64,000 nt of DNA. Source: JAKLKS01 sp964370855. Lineage in GTDB: Bacteria > Planctomycetota > JAJSAM01 > JAKLKS01. Below the pieces are notes generated by a model that made no database searches, was not told the DNA's origin, and was given only the letters and a program-made list of their open reading frames with translations. A program made the translations under genes and the position numbers. The stretch's first letter is position 1. Every line of letters starts with the position of its first letter. The stretch is taken from positions 1 through 64,000 of the forward strand of contig CAYJMF010000005.1 in the NCBI GenBank assembly GCA_964370855.1, read 5' to 3'. Below are positions 34,901 through 44,310 of this stretch, piece by piece.

Positions 34901-35855
34901 CCGGGACATCCGCGGGATGGAGCAGATTCCGCTCCTCCACCGTGAGCACGAAGATCATGCGGTAGACGAGCCGCAGGAGCTGCCCGTAGTAGGCGTCACG
35001 GGTCAGGCGTCCCGAGTGCAGCGCCTCACGCAGGTCCTTGTTCCCGGGGTGAGCGACGAACCCCTTCCCCAGGAGCGCGAGCGCCTCCTCAAAGCCCTTC
35101 CGCAGCTTGCCCCGGGCGACCGTTCCGGCCTCGCGCCCGGCGTCGCGCCACTTCTCGAGCGGGCAGTCCTCCAGGAGGTCTCCGACCCGCCCGAAGCGCG
35201 ATTCATGGATCAGGAGCCACAGAGCGGCGAAGTCCGGCAGGAGGTCCTCCCGGAAGATCCGCCCGAGATCGGCCTCGACCCATGCCGGCCGGGTCATGCT
35301 GGCATTGTCGCGAGCCAGCCGCAGCGTCAGGCCGTCGCAGGCGAGTCCCCATAGAGAATCCTCGGTCGCATTGAGGTACTCCTGAAGGAGACCGAAGGCG
35401 CTCCGGCGCCGGCCGTCTCCGAGTTCAGCCAGGGGAGTGTCGAGGCCCGCCGCCGCAGGAGCAACGACCACGGGCACCCGGTCGCCGAGGGCAACGAAGG
35501 CCACCGGGTAGACGCGCTCCCCGACGGTTCGAGGCCCGGAGGCCTTCAGGGACGCGAATCCGAACGCGTCGCGCAGCAGGCCATCGAGGAAGCGAAGGCA
35601 AAGTGGGAGAGGGGCAGCCTTGCCCGCCCGCCCTTCCTCGAACTCGCGGAAACTGGCCTGGGCAATGCGCCAGCTGCGCCCGATCTCGTCGCGCAACTGG
35701 AGGCCCTTGGGAATGCGATAGTCCTCGCCGCTCTGATTCGGTGCCTCAAGCTGCGCGACCTTCGCCAACCAGTCGGCCCCGAGGACTCCCCCCTCGATGG
35801 CGATGGAATCAAACCCGATGAACGCGGGGTCCCTCCGCCTCGCTCTCGCAGCCAT
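31914..35855 (-). CDS. N6-adenine DNA methyltransferase, PglX/DrmMI-like
   Basis: The 1313-residue protein carries adenine-methylase motif I VVDPACGSGHFL near residue 500 and motif IV GNPPWERV near residue 765. It has a long N-terminal region and a C-terminal target-recognition-like region (LPRYWVSNGEVEARL, IDRFRQ-like end absent). Size and layout fit PglX of BREX or DrmMI of DISARM, which mark host DNA so the partner proteins spare it. No separate nuclease motif was recognised in the N-terminal part, though a type IIG enzyme cannot be excluded. The ATG at 35855 begins 2 bp after the SNF2 helicase stop. Confidence 0.85.
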   Translation of the reverse strand: MAARARRRDPAFIGFDSIAIEGGVLGADWLAKVAQLEAPNQSGEDYRIPKGLQLRDEIGRSWRIAQASFREFEEGRAGKAAPLPLCLRFLDGLLRDAFGFASLKASGPRTVGERVYPVAFVALGDRVPVVVAPAAAGLDTPLAELGDGRRRSAFGLLQEYLNATEDSLWGLACDGLTLRLARDNASMTRPAWVEADLGRIFREDLLPDFAALWLLIHESRFGRVGDLLEDCPLEKWRDAGREAGTVARGKLRKGFEEALALLGKGFVAHPGNKDLREALHSGRLTRDAYYGQLLRLVYRMIFVLTVEERNLLHPADVPEEARSLYAEGYAMRRMRDRAIRRIAHDRNVDLWEGLKITFRGLSAGEPRLGIPALGGLFAPHQCEDLDKARLENHSLLGALFHLAWLREPGGLVRVNWRDMGPDELGYVYEGLLELVPQISEDGRSFQFVGGDESRGNARKTTGSYYTPEELVQLLLESALDPVIDRTVKANQDRPVDALLELSVVDPACGSGHFLLAAARRLADRVARLRAAGTPTPRDYQHALRDVVRQCVYGVDMNPLAVELCKVSLWMESIDPGMPLTFLESHIRLGNALIGTTKELMGSRIPVEAWEPLEGDDRKLTAELRKTEKADVSGQRLFRYKQEVATGSLRDAVMEVEQAPDSDAGAMTQKEERWRQLLASQVFEHEKLVADAWCAAFVWPKEKRGPIYEAAPTTGVWLSLRDREAPPPPVLVETTKQLAKAYGFFHWEIAFPQVFARGGFDVVLGNPPWERVKLQEQEFFAQRDPSIATARNASERKKAIEALPVTNPALWQEWSSASRVAQGQSHLARASGRYPLCGKGDVNTYALFAEHNWRILGSHGRAGFIVPSGIATDDTTKEYFQALLDRSALASIYHFENEDQVFKGLHHAYRFVLLTIGPTERADLVFYARRATDIREQDRHVSLSPEDFATLNPNTRTCPTFRSRRDAEINLAMYRRAGVLWREDSPDGNPWGLRFMAMFHMANDSGLFRQLGELESAGWKLDGNRFVKGKEVMLPLYEAKMVHHFDHRFGTYEGQTEAQANQGKLPELDDKAHSDSRQVTLPRYWVSNGEVEARLEGVWDKQWMLGWRDVTGAAQVRTLISAIVPRAAVGHKLPLGFPAAAARTVCGLYANLCSLVLDYAARQKIGAVSMTYFIVKQLPVLSPAAFGASPSFLGGMKVADWIRPRVVELLYTSHDLQSFAADCGEVGPPFEWSPDRRFQLRCELDAAFLHLYGISRNDADHILDTFPVLQRNDIRTHREYRTKRVILETYDALAKAAESGRIYASPLAPPRRAK

Positions 35856-35857
35856 GG

Positions 35858-38641
35858 TCAGACCACCTTCGGAAGCAGCACGTAGACCCCGATCACGTCT
35901 GGCCGCGGGAAGGCATGCACCTCCGTAGTCCCCGTCGCGTGGCTCGCAGCGCGGACGCGGAGATGGTCTTCGAGAAGTGCGCGGGCACGAGCGCCGGCAA
36001 GGGCCTCGAGCTCTCGACCCCGCTCCTCGACGGCCGCGATGGCCTTCCCGACTTCGCGGTCCCTGACATGCGACGGCGGGTCCCCCGACGGGGGCAACAG
36101 GAGAAGGCGCAGCGCATCGGCCCCCTCGATCCGGTCGTCGCCCTTCGAGCCGGCCCAGGCGACGGCCGTGGCCTCCTCGACGAGGAGCGTCGACTCCCGC
36201 TTCCGTCGGTGGAGGAGGAGCTGATGCCGGAGGCGAAGGAGCGCTACGGTCGTCCGGACCCGCACGCCGTCGGAGATCCAGCACCCCACCCGACCGAGCA
36301 CGGCGGGATTCTCATCTCCGTGGTCCGACCCCGGGGCCAGCGTGCGTTCCAGCAGCGCCTCTGCCAGGACGGTCACGAGCGGGTGGCTGCGCTGAACGGG
36401 ACGGCAGCGCGCTGCGGCGGGGTAGGAGAAGTCGATGGCAATGGTGCCGTGGATTCCCTCGGCCTCGAGTCGGTCCACGACTTCCTCGGGCAACGCCGCC
36501 GTCGCCACCTTGAAGCCACGCCCCAGCGGCTCGAGTCCCGGCCCGAGGCGGGACAGCGCGCCGCCGATGAACCGCTGGACGTCTTCGCGGCTCCCCAGGC
36601 TGGCAAGGCTCTTGTGCCACTCCGGGAGCACCTCCTCAGGGCGGATACGGCGCTGAGCGAAGACAGTGCGGCTCTTCCTGGCCTTTGCGAGCGCGTCCTC
36701 GAAGGGCTTGGCGAACAGTTCGAGCTGCCGTCCGTCCGCACCGGCGAGCCCGCCTCGACCCCGTAGCAGCACCGCCTTGAGCAGGGCCTCCGTGAGGTTG
36801 TGGCCCTCGTCCGGGACTGGGACGGGTACGCCCAACTCCTCCCGGATGCGGGCTGCCTTCCGGAGGATGACCTGGAGCACGGCCCCGTCCACGGGGTTGT
36901 TCGCCCCGTAGAAGAGGGTAGCGCTGACCACCTTCTTCCGCTGGCCGAAGCGGTCGACCCGACCCTCGCGCTGCTCGTGGCGAGTGGGGTTCCAGGAGAG
37001 GTCGTAGTGGAAGACCGCGTCGAACTGGTCCTGGAGGTTGACCCCTTCCGACAGGCAGTCCGTGGCCACGAGCACTCGACCGCCCTCGGACTCGCCGAGT
37101 TTGGCGACCTTCGTCTCCCGCTCCTCCGGCTGCATCTCCCCCGTCACCACTCCCACGGTGACCTTCGGGAGGTGCTTCGAGAGGTGTCGGCCGACGTAAT
37201 GCGCGGTCGCGATGAAGCGGCAGAAGACGACGACGTTGAACCCCTTGCCGACGAGCTCCTCGATCTGCGCGGCGGCCGCCTTCAGCTTCGGGTCTCCTGA
37301 CGTTCCGGCAAGCCGCTCGGCCTCCGCGATGAGCGAGATCAGGACCGGGTCGTCGCCACCCGCCGGGGGCTCGACATCGTCCGCCACCAGGGCATCCGCA
37401 TCGCCATCGAAGATCCGGTCGAGGAGCTCCTCCCGGGCCTCCTGCGCGAGTTCCTCGCCGGCTCTCGTGCGAAGGGCAAGGACGGCTGCGACGGGGCTGG
37501 AGGCTGCGCACCGGAGCAGGGCCAGCGTGCCCCAGAAGTTGAGTCGGCGGCGCTGTTCGTCCCCGTCGACGGCAGCCACGACCTTGGCGCAATAGTCGAG
37601 GACGGAGTTGAAGAAGGCCTCCCAGGCGCCGCTGAGCGTGTAGTTCAGTTCCCGCGAGTCGCGACGGGGGAAGTTCTCCCCGTCCTGCCACTCGGCGATG
37701 TCGGGACGGCGCCTCTGGACGAAGTGGTGGGCGAGGCGCTCCCGCAGTCGGTCCCTTTCGGGCCCCGCCAGATCGGAGAGGCGCTCGAACGCGGGGTCGA
37801 GTAGCCCCAGCAGGCGGTAGAACGCCTCGTCGTCACCGCTGTGCGGAGTCGCCGTCAGCATCACGAGATGCCGCGTCTTCGAGGCAGCCAGGTCCCGAAG
37901 CAGTTCGTAGCGCTGGTGGCGTCCCTGTCCTGCTCCGGTGCAGGCATGGGCCTCGTCGACAATGACGAAGTCGGGACAGGACTGCAGGAAGTAGCCCCGG
38001 TGCTCGGCGGACTTGATGTAGTCGAGGCTGACAACGGTGTGGGGGTGGACGCTGAAGATGCTGACCCCGGGCGGAATCCCCTGCTCGAGACGCCGGGCGC
38101 TCGAAGCAGTGACCGCCACCGCATGGATGTGGAAACGGACCTCCATCTCCTTGACCCACTGGTCCACGAGATGCGGCGGGCAGAGGACGACGGTCCTGTC
38201 CACATCCCCGCGGTCGAGGAGCTCCCTCGCGACAAGGAGCGCCTCAATGGTCTTCCCGACGCCAACGTCGTCAGCGATGAGGAGGCGCACGGTCTCCTGT
38301 TTGAGGGCCATGAGGAGCGGAACGAGCTGGTAGGCGCGAGGCTCGACGGAAATCTGCCCGAAGCTCCGGAACGGACCCGCCCCGCGACGCATCGATAGGA
38401 GCAAGGCGTCACGGAGAAGGAGCGCGGCGTCGTGGCCGCCCACCTGCTGCAGAGTCGGCCCGGGGAAACGCGCTTCCCGGACAGGCTCGGACTCGAGCGG
38501 AAGATGGATGAGCGCCAAGTCCTCCTCGGAACCGGACACCGGTCGGAGGCGGACGGTCTGGTCCGTGCTGCCGGCGAGGACGACCCACTCCCGGCCTCGG
38601 GCGCTTACGAGAGTCCCCGGACTGAACGTCGGCCGGCTCAT
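35858..38641 (-). CDS. SNF2-family helicase, DrmD-like
   Basis: The 927-residue protein is a superfamily 2 ATPase: Walker A ADDVGVGKTIEAL near residue 125, VDEAHA near 227, TATPHSG, and the C-terminal half with ATDCLSEGVNLQDQFD and REGRVDRFGQ near 530-565. This is the SNF2/RapA-like type used as DrmD in class 1 DISARM; it is expected to translocate on double-stranded DNA. The ATG at 38641 overlaps the giant helicase stop by 4 bp. No nuclease domain was recognised in its last 300 residues. Confidence 0.88.
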   Translation of the reverse strand: MSRPTFSPGTLVSARGREWVVLAGSTDQTVRLRPVSGSEEDLALIHLPLESEPVREARFPGPTLQQVGGHDAALLLRDALLLSMRRGAGPFRSFGQISVEPRAYQLVPLLMALKQETVRLLIADDVGVGKTIEALLVARELLDRGDVDRTVVLCPPHLVDQWVKEMEVRFHIHAVAVTASSARRLEQGIPPGVSIFSVHPHTVVSLDYIKSAEHRGYFLQSCPDFVIVDEAHACTGAGQGRHQRYELLRDLAASKTRHLVMLTATPHSGDDEAFYRLLGLLDPAFERLSDLAGPERDRLRERLAHHFVQRRRPDIAEWQDGENFPRRDSRELNYTLSGAWEAFFNSVLDYCAKVVAAVDGDEQRRRLNFWGTLALLRCAASSPVAAVLALRTRAGEELAQEAREELLDRIFDGDADALVADDVEPPAGGDDPVLISLIAEAERLAGTSGDPKLKAAAAQIEELVGKGFNVVVFCRFIATAHYVGRHLSKHLPKVTVGVVTGEMQPEERETKVAKLGESEGGRVLVATDCLSEGVNLQDQFDAVFHYDLSWNPTRHEQREGRVDRFGQRKKVVSATLFYGANNPVDGAVLQVILRKAARIREELGVPVPVPDEGHNLTEALLKAVLLRGRGGLAGADGRQLELFAKPFEDALAKARKSRTVFAQRRIRPEEVLPEWHKSLASLGSREDVQRFIGGALSRLGPGLEPLGRGFKVATAALPEEVVDRLEAEGIHGTIAIDFSYPAAARCRPVQRSHPLVTVLAEALLERTLAPGSDHGDENPAVLGRVGCWISDGVRVRTTVALLRLRHQLLLHRRKRESTLLVEEATAVAWAGSKGDDRIEGADALRLLLLPPSGDPPSHVRDREVGKAIAAVEERGRELEALAGARARALLEDHLRVRAASHATGTTEVHAFPRPDVIGVYVLLPKVV

Positions 38642-41600
38642 GGTGCGGTACCGACGGCGGCTGCGAGTCGCGCGAAGCTCGCGTTCCACGTGGCCAGATC
38701 TTCGAACAGGATCACCTCGAAGGCGAGGTCCTCCGCCGCCTTTCGGGACACCGCGTCCATCTCGCCGCACACAGCCACGACATAGTGCCCGCGCCACACC
38801 AGCCTGAACGATCCGTGCCCCAAGGGCATAGGGTCGGCGTCAGGAGCGGGGATGCCCCTGCGCTGGGCCTCGGCGGACCAGCGTCCCTCGGGAGTGTCGT
38901 CCCCCTCGGCGCCCGGGAACTCGCCCTCGGGTCGGGAGCGAGGTGCGGTCGTCGCTCTCCCAAGGCGGAGCAGGATCTCGCGGGCGGCAACGTCCCGTCG
39001 ATCGAGAAGCTCGTGGTCGGGCTGGTTGTAATAGGACATCACGCAGCGATAGCAGGCGGCCACACAGCGTTCATCATGCCCCTCCAGGAGCGTCGCGCTG
39101 GTCTCCGGAAGGGCACCGTCGTCGTCGATGTCGAAGTGCATGACCTGCAGCGCCTTGCGCGCCACGGCGGCGAGGCTCGACGGATTGCCCGCCAGCTGGG
39201 TGAGAACACCCGCCCCGCCCTCGGTGGCCTCGTAGAACAGGAACCCGCTCCGGTGATCCCGGGTGGGCATCGGTTCCGCGAGGATCTCTCCCTCTTCCAA
39301 CTGGAACACCGCCTCGATCCCCCGCAGGAGTCCGTGCTGCACCGTGGCCAGCGTCTTCGGGGACAGGCCGGCTCCCGTGGGCTGCATGTGGAGCGCATTC
39401 TTCCTGTCCTGGACGCTCGGGACGATCCGCTGCCCGGGAGCAGCCTCGGGGTCCGTCGGGTGGTCCCCCTCCTCTTCGTTGCGCTCCCACTTTCCGGAAA
39501 CCGGATCGATGACGAATCCGAGGACACCCTTGTCCGCACGGCGGCGAAGGCCCCGGTTGAGCCGCGTGATCGTGGCCCCCGCGCCGTAGGCCAGCCGCGC
39601 CACCTCGCCCTGGGCATCGGCCGAGGCTGCATGTCGGACATCGGGTTCCTTGCCGCGGACGGCCCATTCGAAGGTGGTCTGCAGCTCGAAGCCCTTCCGC
39701 TGACGCTCCTCGTCATTGGCGGTAATCCGCTCGGCGGGCATCGTGGCGACGTTCTCGATCCGGAAGATGCCCTTCACGATTTCGGCCGTCCCCAGAGCGG
39801 TGCCACACCCGCGGCAGTTCGACGCGCTGCTGTCGAAGTGCCCGGCGCCGCACTCCGAACAGATCCGTACCGTCTGCGTCGGGAGTTTCACTTCGGAGGT
39901 AGCGGAGTCCCTGAGGCCGACGGACAGGAGCGCCCTCACGACGCGGTAGGCCCTGCCCTCGTGGTAGACGAGGCTGTGGGGTCCGAACTCGGCGAGGGCG
40001 AGGAATCTGGGGCGCTGGAGGTAGGTCTGGCGGCCACGTCCGTCCCGCGTCGAGGGGATGTACGCCATGAGAGGAAGCCGGGGGAAGTTGTAGCCGGGCA
40101 GGAACCCCTCGGTGGCCAGGTAGCGATAGGTGAAGAAGTCGCCCGACATCGGGTTCTTGCTCTGCTGGAGCAGGTTGAGCTGATCTATGGCCTGAGCATG
40201 GCGGCCCTGTGCGGCCCGCTTCTCCTTGTAGGGAGCGGAGTAGTCGTCCATCGTCCGCCTCGACGCGTCCCGGAGGTCCTCCGCCGCCGAGAAGAGCTCC
40301 CGCCACCGGTCGAAAGCCCCCCTGAACTCGTCAGGAGCCTTCGCCACCACACTCTGCGCGTAGGCATCACGATCGGAGTACCAGGGCGCCAGTTCAGGAC
40401 TGAGCTCCCCTGCGACCAAGTCCAGGACGCGTCCGATGCGCTCCTGCGCCTCCTTCGCAACCCGCGGTTCACTCAGGGCCGCGATCAGGTCCGGCTTCAG
40501 GGGCCGGGACCTGTCTCCGAGAATCAGAAGCTCTGCGATGCAGGGATCGAGGGACTGGTCGACGCAGGCGAGCCAGACCGCCTGCAGGTGGCTGTTGATC
40601 AGGTCACGGTTCGCGAGGTCGAGAAGGGGCGCCCGTACCTCCCCGTGGACCATGGCCCGAGGGTCGCGGAAGAAGTACTGGTCATGGGGACTCTGCGAGG
40701 AAGCGTACGTGAGGACCAAGGCTGCCTGCCCGCTCCGGCCGGCGCGGCCGCTGCGCTGCGCGTAGTTCGCCGGGGTGGGCGGAACATTGCGCATGTGCAC
40801 GGCGTTCAGGGCCGAGATGTCCACCCCGAGCTCCATCGTCGGGGAGCAGAACAGCACCGGAAGGAACCGGTTGGCCTCGCCGATCTCGCGTAGCTCCTTC
40901 TCGCTCGCCTTGAGTTCCTCCCGCTCCTTGTCCCCATAGCGGAAGCGCTTCTCGCGGATCGCGCGGTTCTCCGGATCGACCTGGGCGGTGTGCTCGCGCG
41001 CTTCGAAACCAAACAGCGGGTGTACGGGCGCCCGGAGCATCTCCGCGAGGTTCTCGTAGAGGTCCCGGAAGTACGCGTTCTCGGCAGGGACACTCTGGTC
41101 GGATGCGGGGCTGCCGACCCTGAACACGACGCACGCGTCGTTGAGGCGCCACCCGGCCTGGTCGAAGGGAGTGTTCTCCTCGGAGATCAGGCCGTGGGCC
41201 ACCGCCGCACGTAGCAGATCGGCGACGAGCGAATCGAACTCCTTCGGCTTGAGAGAGCGGACGGTCGTGTCTCCTCCCCAGAGGTCCTTGGAACGGAGTG
41301 CCCGTCCGAGGGCGCTTCGTGAACCACCACGCACCAGGAGGTCCATGTCGCGCTTGGTGCTCGACTCCTTCGTCGGCGCGACGATCATCAGCCAACGCCC
41401 CGACTGCGGGGTCTCCTGGGCACCGAAGCCCCACGGCGGGCTGACACGAGCGAACGACTTCGCTACGAGCTGCTCGAGGACTCCTGCATCCAGCACCTGG
41501 CTTCGAATTGCCATCCACTGGCGCAGGTGGTCCAGGACAGTGCGATACACGTTCGCGCGAACCTCAGGGGAGGCCTTCTGAATGGCTCGATGCGAGCCGG

Positions 41601-43929
41601 CGAAGAGTTCCTCGTCACCGGCCAACTCGGCCAGTCCCTGGTAGTCGACCCGAACCAGCCCCAACTGCTCCAGGTTCGGGTTCGTATAGCGCCAGCCACG
41701 CCGCTGGTCGAACCACACGCGATAGGAGAGGACCTGCCGCAGGGTGGCCTCCGCCTCCTGCAGGTTGAACCCCCGGAGGATGGGATCGAGCAGCCACTCG
41801 GCCCGAAGCGTCGGGTCCGGACGGTCGAACCCGAGGTGCCGCTGCTGCGCGGCTCCGAGCTCGTCGCTCCGCAGCCCCTTGGCACCGGCGTCCTGCAGGG
41901 CCCCGAGGAAGCCGGCGCGAACGAGGCTGACGAAGAGGAAATCGTTGAAGTGCCCCGCCTGGAGCGCGGCGTCCTGGCGGTTGTCCGTGAATCCGAGGAG
42001 CTTCCTCGTGTAGCGCTCCATGCCTGAGGACGCTCCATGCATCCACCGGAGCGCGCTGGCTACGAGGACCGTGGTCGCCGAACTCCTGCCCTCCGCGGAG
42101 AGCGACGCGAGGCGCGTCCGATCTCGTGCGGCTCCGACCCTTACCTCGCGACACCGGAGGCAAAACCCGAACTTGCCCGGAAGGAACCAAGCGCTGGCGC
42201 CCGAACCCATGGCTCCATCGGGAGCGACGGTGACACGCTCGGCCCGCCTCCCGCGGTAGTACGGCTTGAGACGCGGGCGTTCGGCCGCATCGAACTCCAA
42301 CCAGGTCTCCGGGTAGTCCATGTCCCGATCTTCGAAGTCGAAGTCGGGGTCATGCGGGGGATGCAGGGTCAGGAACCCGAACACCTCCCCTTCCGGCTGG
42401 TCCTCCGGTCCTTCCTCCTCCTTGGCCTTGGACAGGGGTGCGTCATCGATGTCCCGTGCCAGGAAGACGACCCGGCCTTCCTCGAACACCTTCCTCACGG
42501 GGTGGTACTCGTGTCCGCAATCCCGGCAGAAGTGCACGGCGTACAACCGCTTCTCCGGACTCCCCGGCAGGAACTGCTGCCCCTCCACCGTCACTCGCCG
42601 CTCTCCCGGCTGTTCGAGGGTGGCGTAGGCGTGGCCCGCTCCCGAGATGAACTGGTGGAGCTTGAACGCGAAGAAGCTCCGGTCGCTCGAACCGGGCGCG
42701 TCCGTCCGCTCCGACTCGGGAGTGCTGGACAAGAGGAGCAGGTCCCTGAGGACCTTTAGGCAGGACTCCGGGGACTTCCCTGACTCCCGAGCGAGGGACT
42801 CGACGGCCTCCGTGACAGTCTTGGGCCTCGCCCGGACCCACCTCTGCTCGACGTCGGAGAAGGTGACTCCGAGGGTGGTCTCCACCCAGATCGAGAGGGG
42901 GTGGACCCGCAACTCCGCGTCGGAGATCGGCGTGGCGATGCCCGCGCCGATGGCGGCTCCGAGTCGGGGGCGCACGGACTCGGCCGTCGATTCGGGATCC
43001 GTGATCCGCTCCAGGGTCTCCCCGATGACGTTGTTCTCGGGGATGGTGGTTGCGAAGATCTTCGACGCCACCCTGGCGACAACCCGATTCCGGTCGTCCT
43101 GGGATCCCTCGCTGGCCATCGTGGCGGAGGTCCCGATGCAGAGGAGCCGCTCGGGCTGGAGCCGCTCGCGCACCCGGCGCACGAGCAGGGCGACATCGGC
43201 TCCCTGCCGGCCCCGGTAGGTGTGCAGTTCGTCGAGGACGAGGAAGCGGAGGCCGGCGCAATTTCCGATGACCTTGCGATCCACCTCGTCCTGCCGGGTC
43301 ATGAGGAGCTCGAGCATCATGAAGTTCGTCAGGAGGATGTCCGGCGGGTCATCAGCGATCCGCTGCCGTTCCTCCTTGTCCTCCTGTCCCGTGTATCGAG
43401 CGAAAGTGACGGGAGTAGGGCCGCCCACGTTGGCGACGAACTTCCGGAGCTCCTCCAGCTGGGAGTTGGCGAGGGCGTTCATCGGGTAGACGACGATTGC
43501 CTGCGTGCGCTTCGAGCCCCCGGAACGGCAGGTTGCAAGCACGTGGCTGACGATGGGGATGAAGAAGCAGAGCGACTTGCCCGACCCGGTGCCCGTCGTG
43601 ACCATGAAGCTGTCCCCGCCGGCGGCGAGGGCGATCGCCTGCTCCTGGTGCTTGTAGAGGGACAGAGGCTTGCCGTCGGACTGGAAGATCTCGGCGCACC
43701 CCCGGGCCAGCATGCCCTTCGCCACAAGCGCAGCCACGTCGGTCGTCCGCCGGTAACTCGGGTTGATCTGGATGAGGGGCTCAGGCCAGTACCGCGCCTG
43801 GGAGTAGATGGCGTCTACCTGCGCCCGGATGTCTTGGGCGCGGATGGTCGTGAACGACGTCGCGAACCGCCGGTACTCGTCGACCACGCTGTCGCGAAGC
43901 GAGAAGACGTCCAGGGTCCGGGGTGTCAT
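38638..43929 (-). CDS. giant DUF1998 superfamily 2 helicase (DruE / DrmA-DrmB-like)
   Basis: The 1763-residue protein has Walker A TTGTGSGKSLCFF near residue 111, LDELHTYRG near 233, GTSATM, and helicase C with RSGRAGRSGQ near 1060. The DUF1998 region ends in CVAACYRCVMSYYNQPDHELLDRR-like cysteines near 1621 (seen as CVAAC, YRC and NQPDH). Extra zinc-ribbon pairs occur (CRDCGHEYH near 470, CLRC near 590, CSECG and CRGCG near 1360). Size and order match DruE of Druantia, or a fusion of DISARM DrmA and DrmB. These translocases drive phage DNA recognition or clearance. The ATG overlaps the helix-turn-helix gene stop by 4 bp. Confidence 0.85.
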   Translation of the reverse strand: MTPRTLDVFSLRDSVVDEYRRFATSFTTIRAQDIRAQVDAIYSQARYWPEPLIQINPSYRRTTDVAALVAKGMLARGCAEIFQSDGKPLSLYKHQEQAIALAAGGDSFMVTTGTGSGKSLCFFIPIVSHVLATCRSGGSKRTQAIVVYPMNALANSQLEELRKFVANVGGPTPVTFARYTGQEDKEERQRIADDPPDILLTNFMMLELLMTRQDEVDRKVIGNCAGLRFLVLDELHTYRGRQGADVALLVRRVRERLQPERLLCIGTSATMASEGSQDDRNRVVARVASKIFATTIPENNVIGETLERITDPESTAESVRPRLGAAIGAGIATPISDAELRVHPLSIWVETTLGVTFSDVEQRWVRARPKTVTEAVESLARESGKSPESCLKVLRDLLLLSSTPESERTDAPGSSDRSFFAFKLHQFISGAGHAYATLEQPGERRVTVEGQQFLPGSPEKRLYAVHFCRDCGHEYHPVRKVFEEGRVVFLARDIDDAPLSKAKEEEGPEDQPEGEVFGFLTLHPPHDPDFDFEDRDMDYPETWLEFDAAERPRLKPYYRGRRAERVTVAPDGAMGSGASAWFLPGKFGFCLRCREVRVGAARDRTRLASLSAEGRSSATTVLVASALRWMHGASSGMERYTRKLLGFTDNRQDAALQAGHFNDFLFVSLVRAGFLGALQDAGAKGLRSDELGAAQQRHLGFDRPDPTLRAEWLLDPILRGFNLQEAEATLRQVLSYRVWFDQRRGWRYTNPNLEQLGLVRVDYQGLAELAGDEELFAGSHRAIQKASPEVRANVYRTVLDHLRQWMAIRSQVLDAGVLEQLVAKSFARVSPPWGFGAQETPQSGRWLMIVAPTKESSTKRDMDLLVRGGSRSALGRALRSKDLWGGDTTVRSLKPKEFDSLVADLLRAAVAHGLISEENTPFDQAGWRLNDACVVFRVGSPASDQSVPAENAYFRDLYENLAEMLRAPVHPLFGFEAREHTAQVDPENRAIREKRFRYGDKEREELKASEKELREIGEANRFLPVLFCSPTMELGVDISALNAVHMRNVPPTPANYAQRSGRAGRSGQAALVLTYASSQSPHDQYFFRDPRAMVHGEVRAPLLDLANRDLINSHLQAVWLACVDQSLDPCIAELLILGDRSRPLKPDLIAALSEPRVAKEAQERIGRVLDLVAGELSPELAPWYSDRDAYAQSVVAKAPDEFRGAFDRWRELFSAAEDLRDASRRTMDDYSAPYKEKRAAQGRHAQAIDQLNLLQQSKNPMSGDFFTYRYLATEGFLPGYNFPRLPLMAYIPSTRDGRGRQTYLQRPRFLALAEFGPHSLVYHEGRAYRVVRALLSVGLRDSATSEVKLPTQTVRICSECGAGHFDSSASNCRGCGTALGTAEIVKGIFRIENVATMPAERITANDEERQRKGFELQTTFEWAVRGKEPDVRHAASADAQGEVARLAYGAGATITRLNRGLRRRADKGVLGFVIDPVSGKWERNEEEGDHPTDPEAAPGQRIVPSVQDRKNALHMQPTGAGLSPKTLATVQHGLLRGIEAVFQLEEGEILAEPMPTRDHRSGFLFYEATEGGAGVLTQLAGNPSSLAAVARKALQVMHFDIDDDGALPETSATLLEGHDERCVAACYRCVMSYYNQPDHELLDRRDVAAREILLRLGRATTAPRSRPEGEFPGAEGDDTPEGRWSAEAQRRGIPAPDADPMPLGHGSFRLVWRGHYVVAVCGEMDAVSRKAAEDLAFEVILFEDLATWNASFARLAAAVGTAP

Positions 43930-44165
43930 CGTCTCGCTCCAGGGGACTTGCTGTGGACCGCGGGCCCACTTCCCTTCCCCTCCGAGACCACCGGGCCATG
44001 GGCAAGCCAGTCGTCAATCGCCTCGCGGCGGAACCGCCACTGCCGGCCGCCCTTCTTCCCCGGGACCCTGCCCGACTGGACGAGCTTGTAGAGCGTCGAC
44101 TTTGTGAGCTGGAGGTACTCAGCTAACTGGTCAATGGTCAGCACGTCGCGGACTTGGTTTCGCAC
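43926..44165 (-). CDS. helix-turn-helix DNA-binding protein leading the operon
   Basis: The 79-residue protein is almost entirely an excisionase/MerR-type helix-turn-helix: VLTIDQLAEYLQLTKSTLYKLVQSGRVPGKKGGRQWRFRREAIDDWL. The GTG start at 44165 has GGAGGG upstream. It overlaps the giant helicase start by 4 bp and so heads the coupled gene string. It probably regulates the operon, perhaps by binding the inverted repeat just upstream, or it guides the helicase to a sequence. Confidence 0.8.
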   Translation of the reverse strand: MRNQVRDVLTIDQLAEYLQLTKSTLYKLVQSGRVPGKKGGRQWRFRREAIDDWLAHGPVVSEGKGSGPAVHSKSPGARR

Positions 44166-44192
44166 GCCGCACTTCCCTCCGTCGGAAACGGC

Positions 44193-44230
44193 ACCATCGG
44201 GGCGCCCAAGGGCGTCTAGTGTCCGATGGT
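44193..44230 (-). promoter_or_regulatory. 8-bp inverted repeat upstream of the defence operon
   Basis: ACCATCGG (44193-44200) and CCGATGGT (44223-44230) are perfect reverse complements 22 bp apart, with an inner CGCCC/GGGCG pairing. It sits 28-65 bp before the helix-turn-helix start. It is a candidate operator, or an RNA hairpin in the leader. Confidence 0.5.
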
Positions 44231-44310
44231 ATCGACTGCTAGCAGGTGGCGCCTAGGGATGTCCGTACGGCGCACAGGGTCGCAGTCGAGACCATGGAGA
44301 CAAGTCGCAG

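Noticed and set aside
31914..35855. BREX system assignment from the PglX-like methyltransferase
   Set aside because: No brxA, brxB, brxC, pglZ or brxL gene is present; the neighbours are DISARM/Druantia- and Septu-like.
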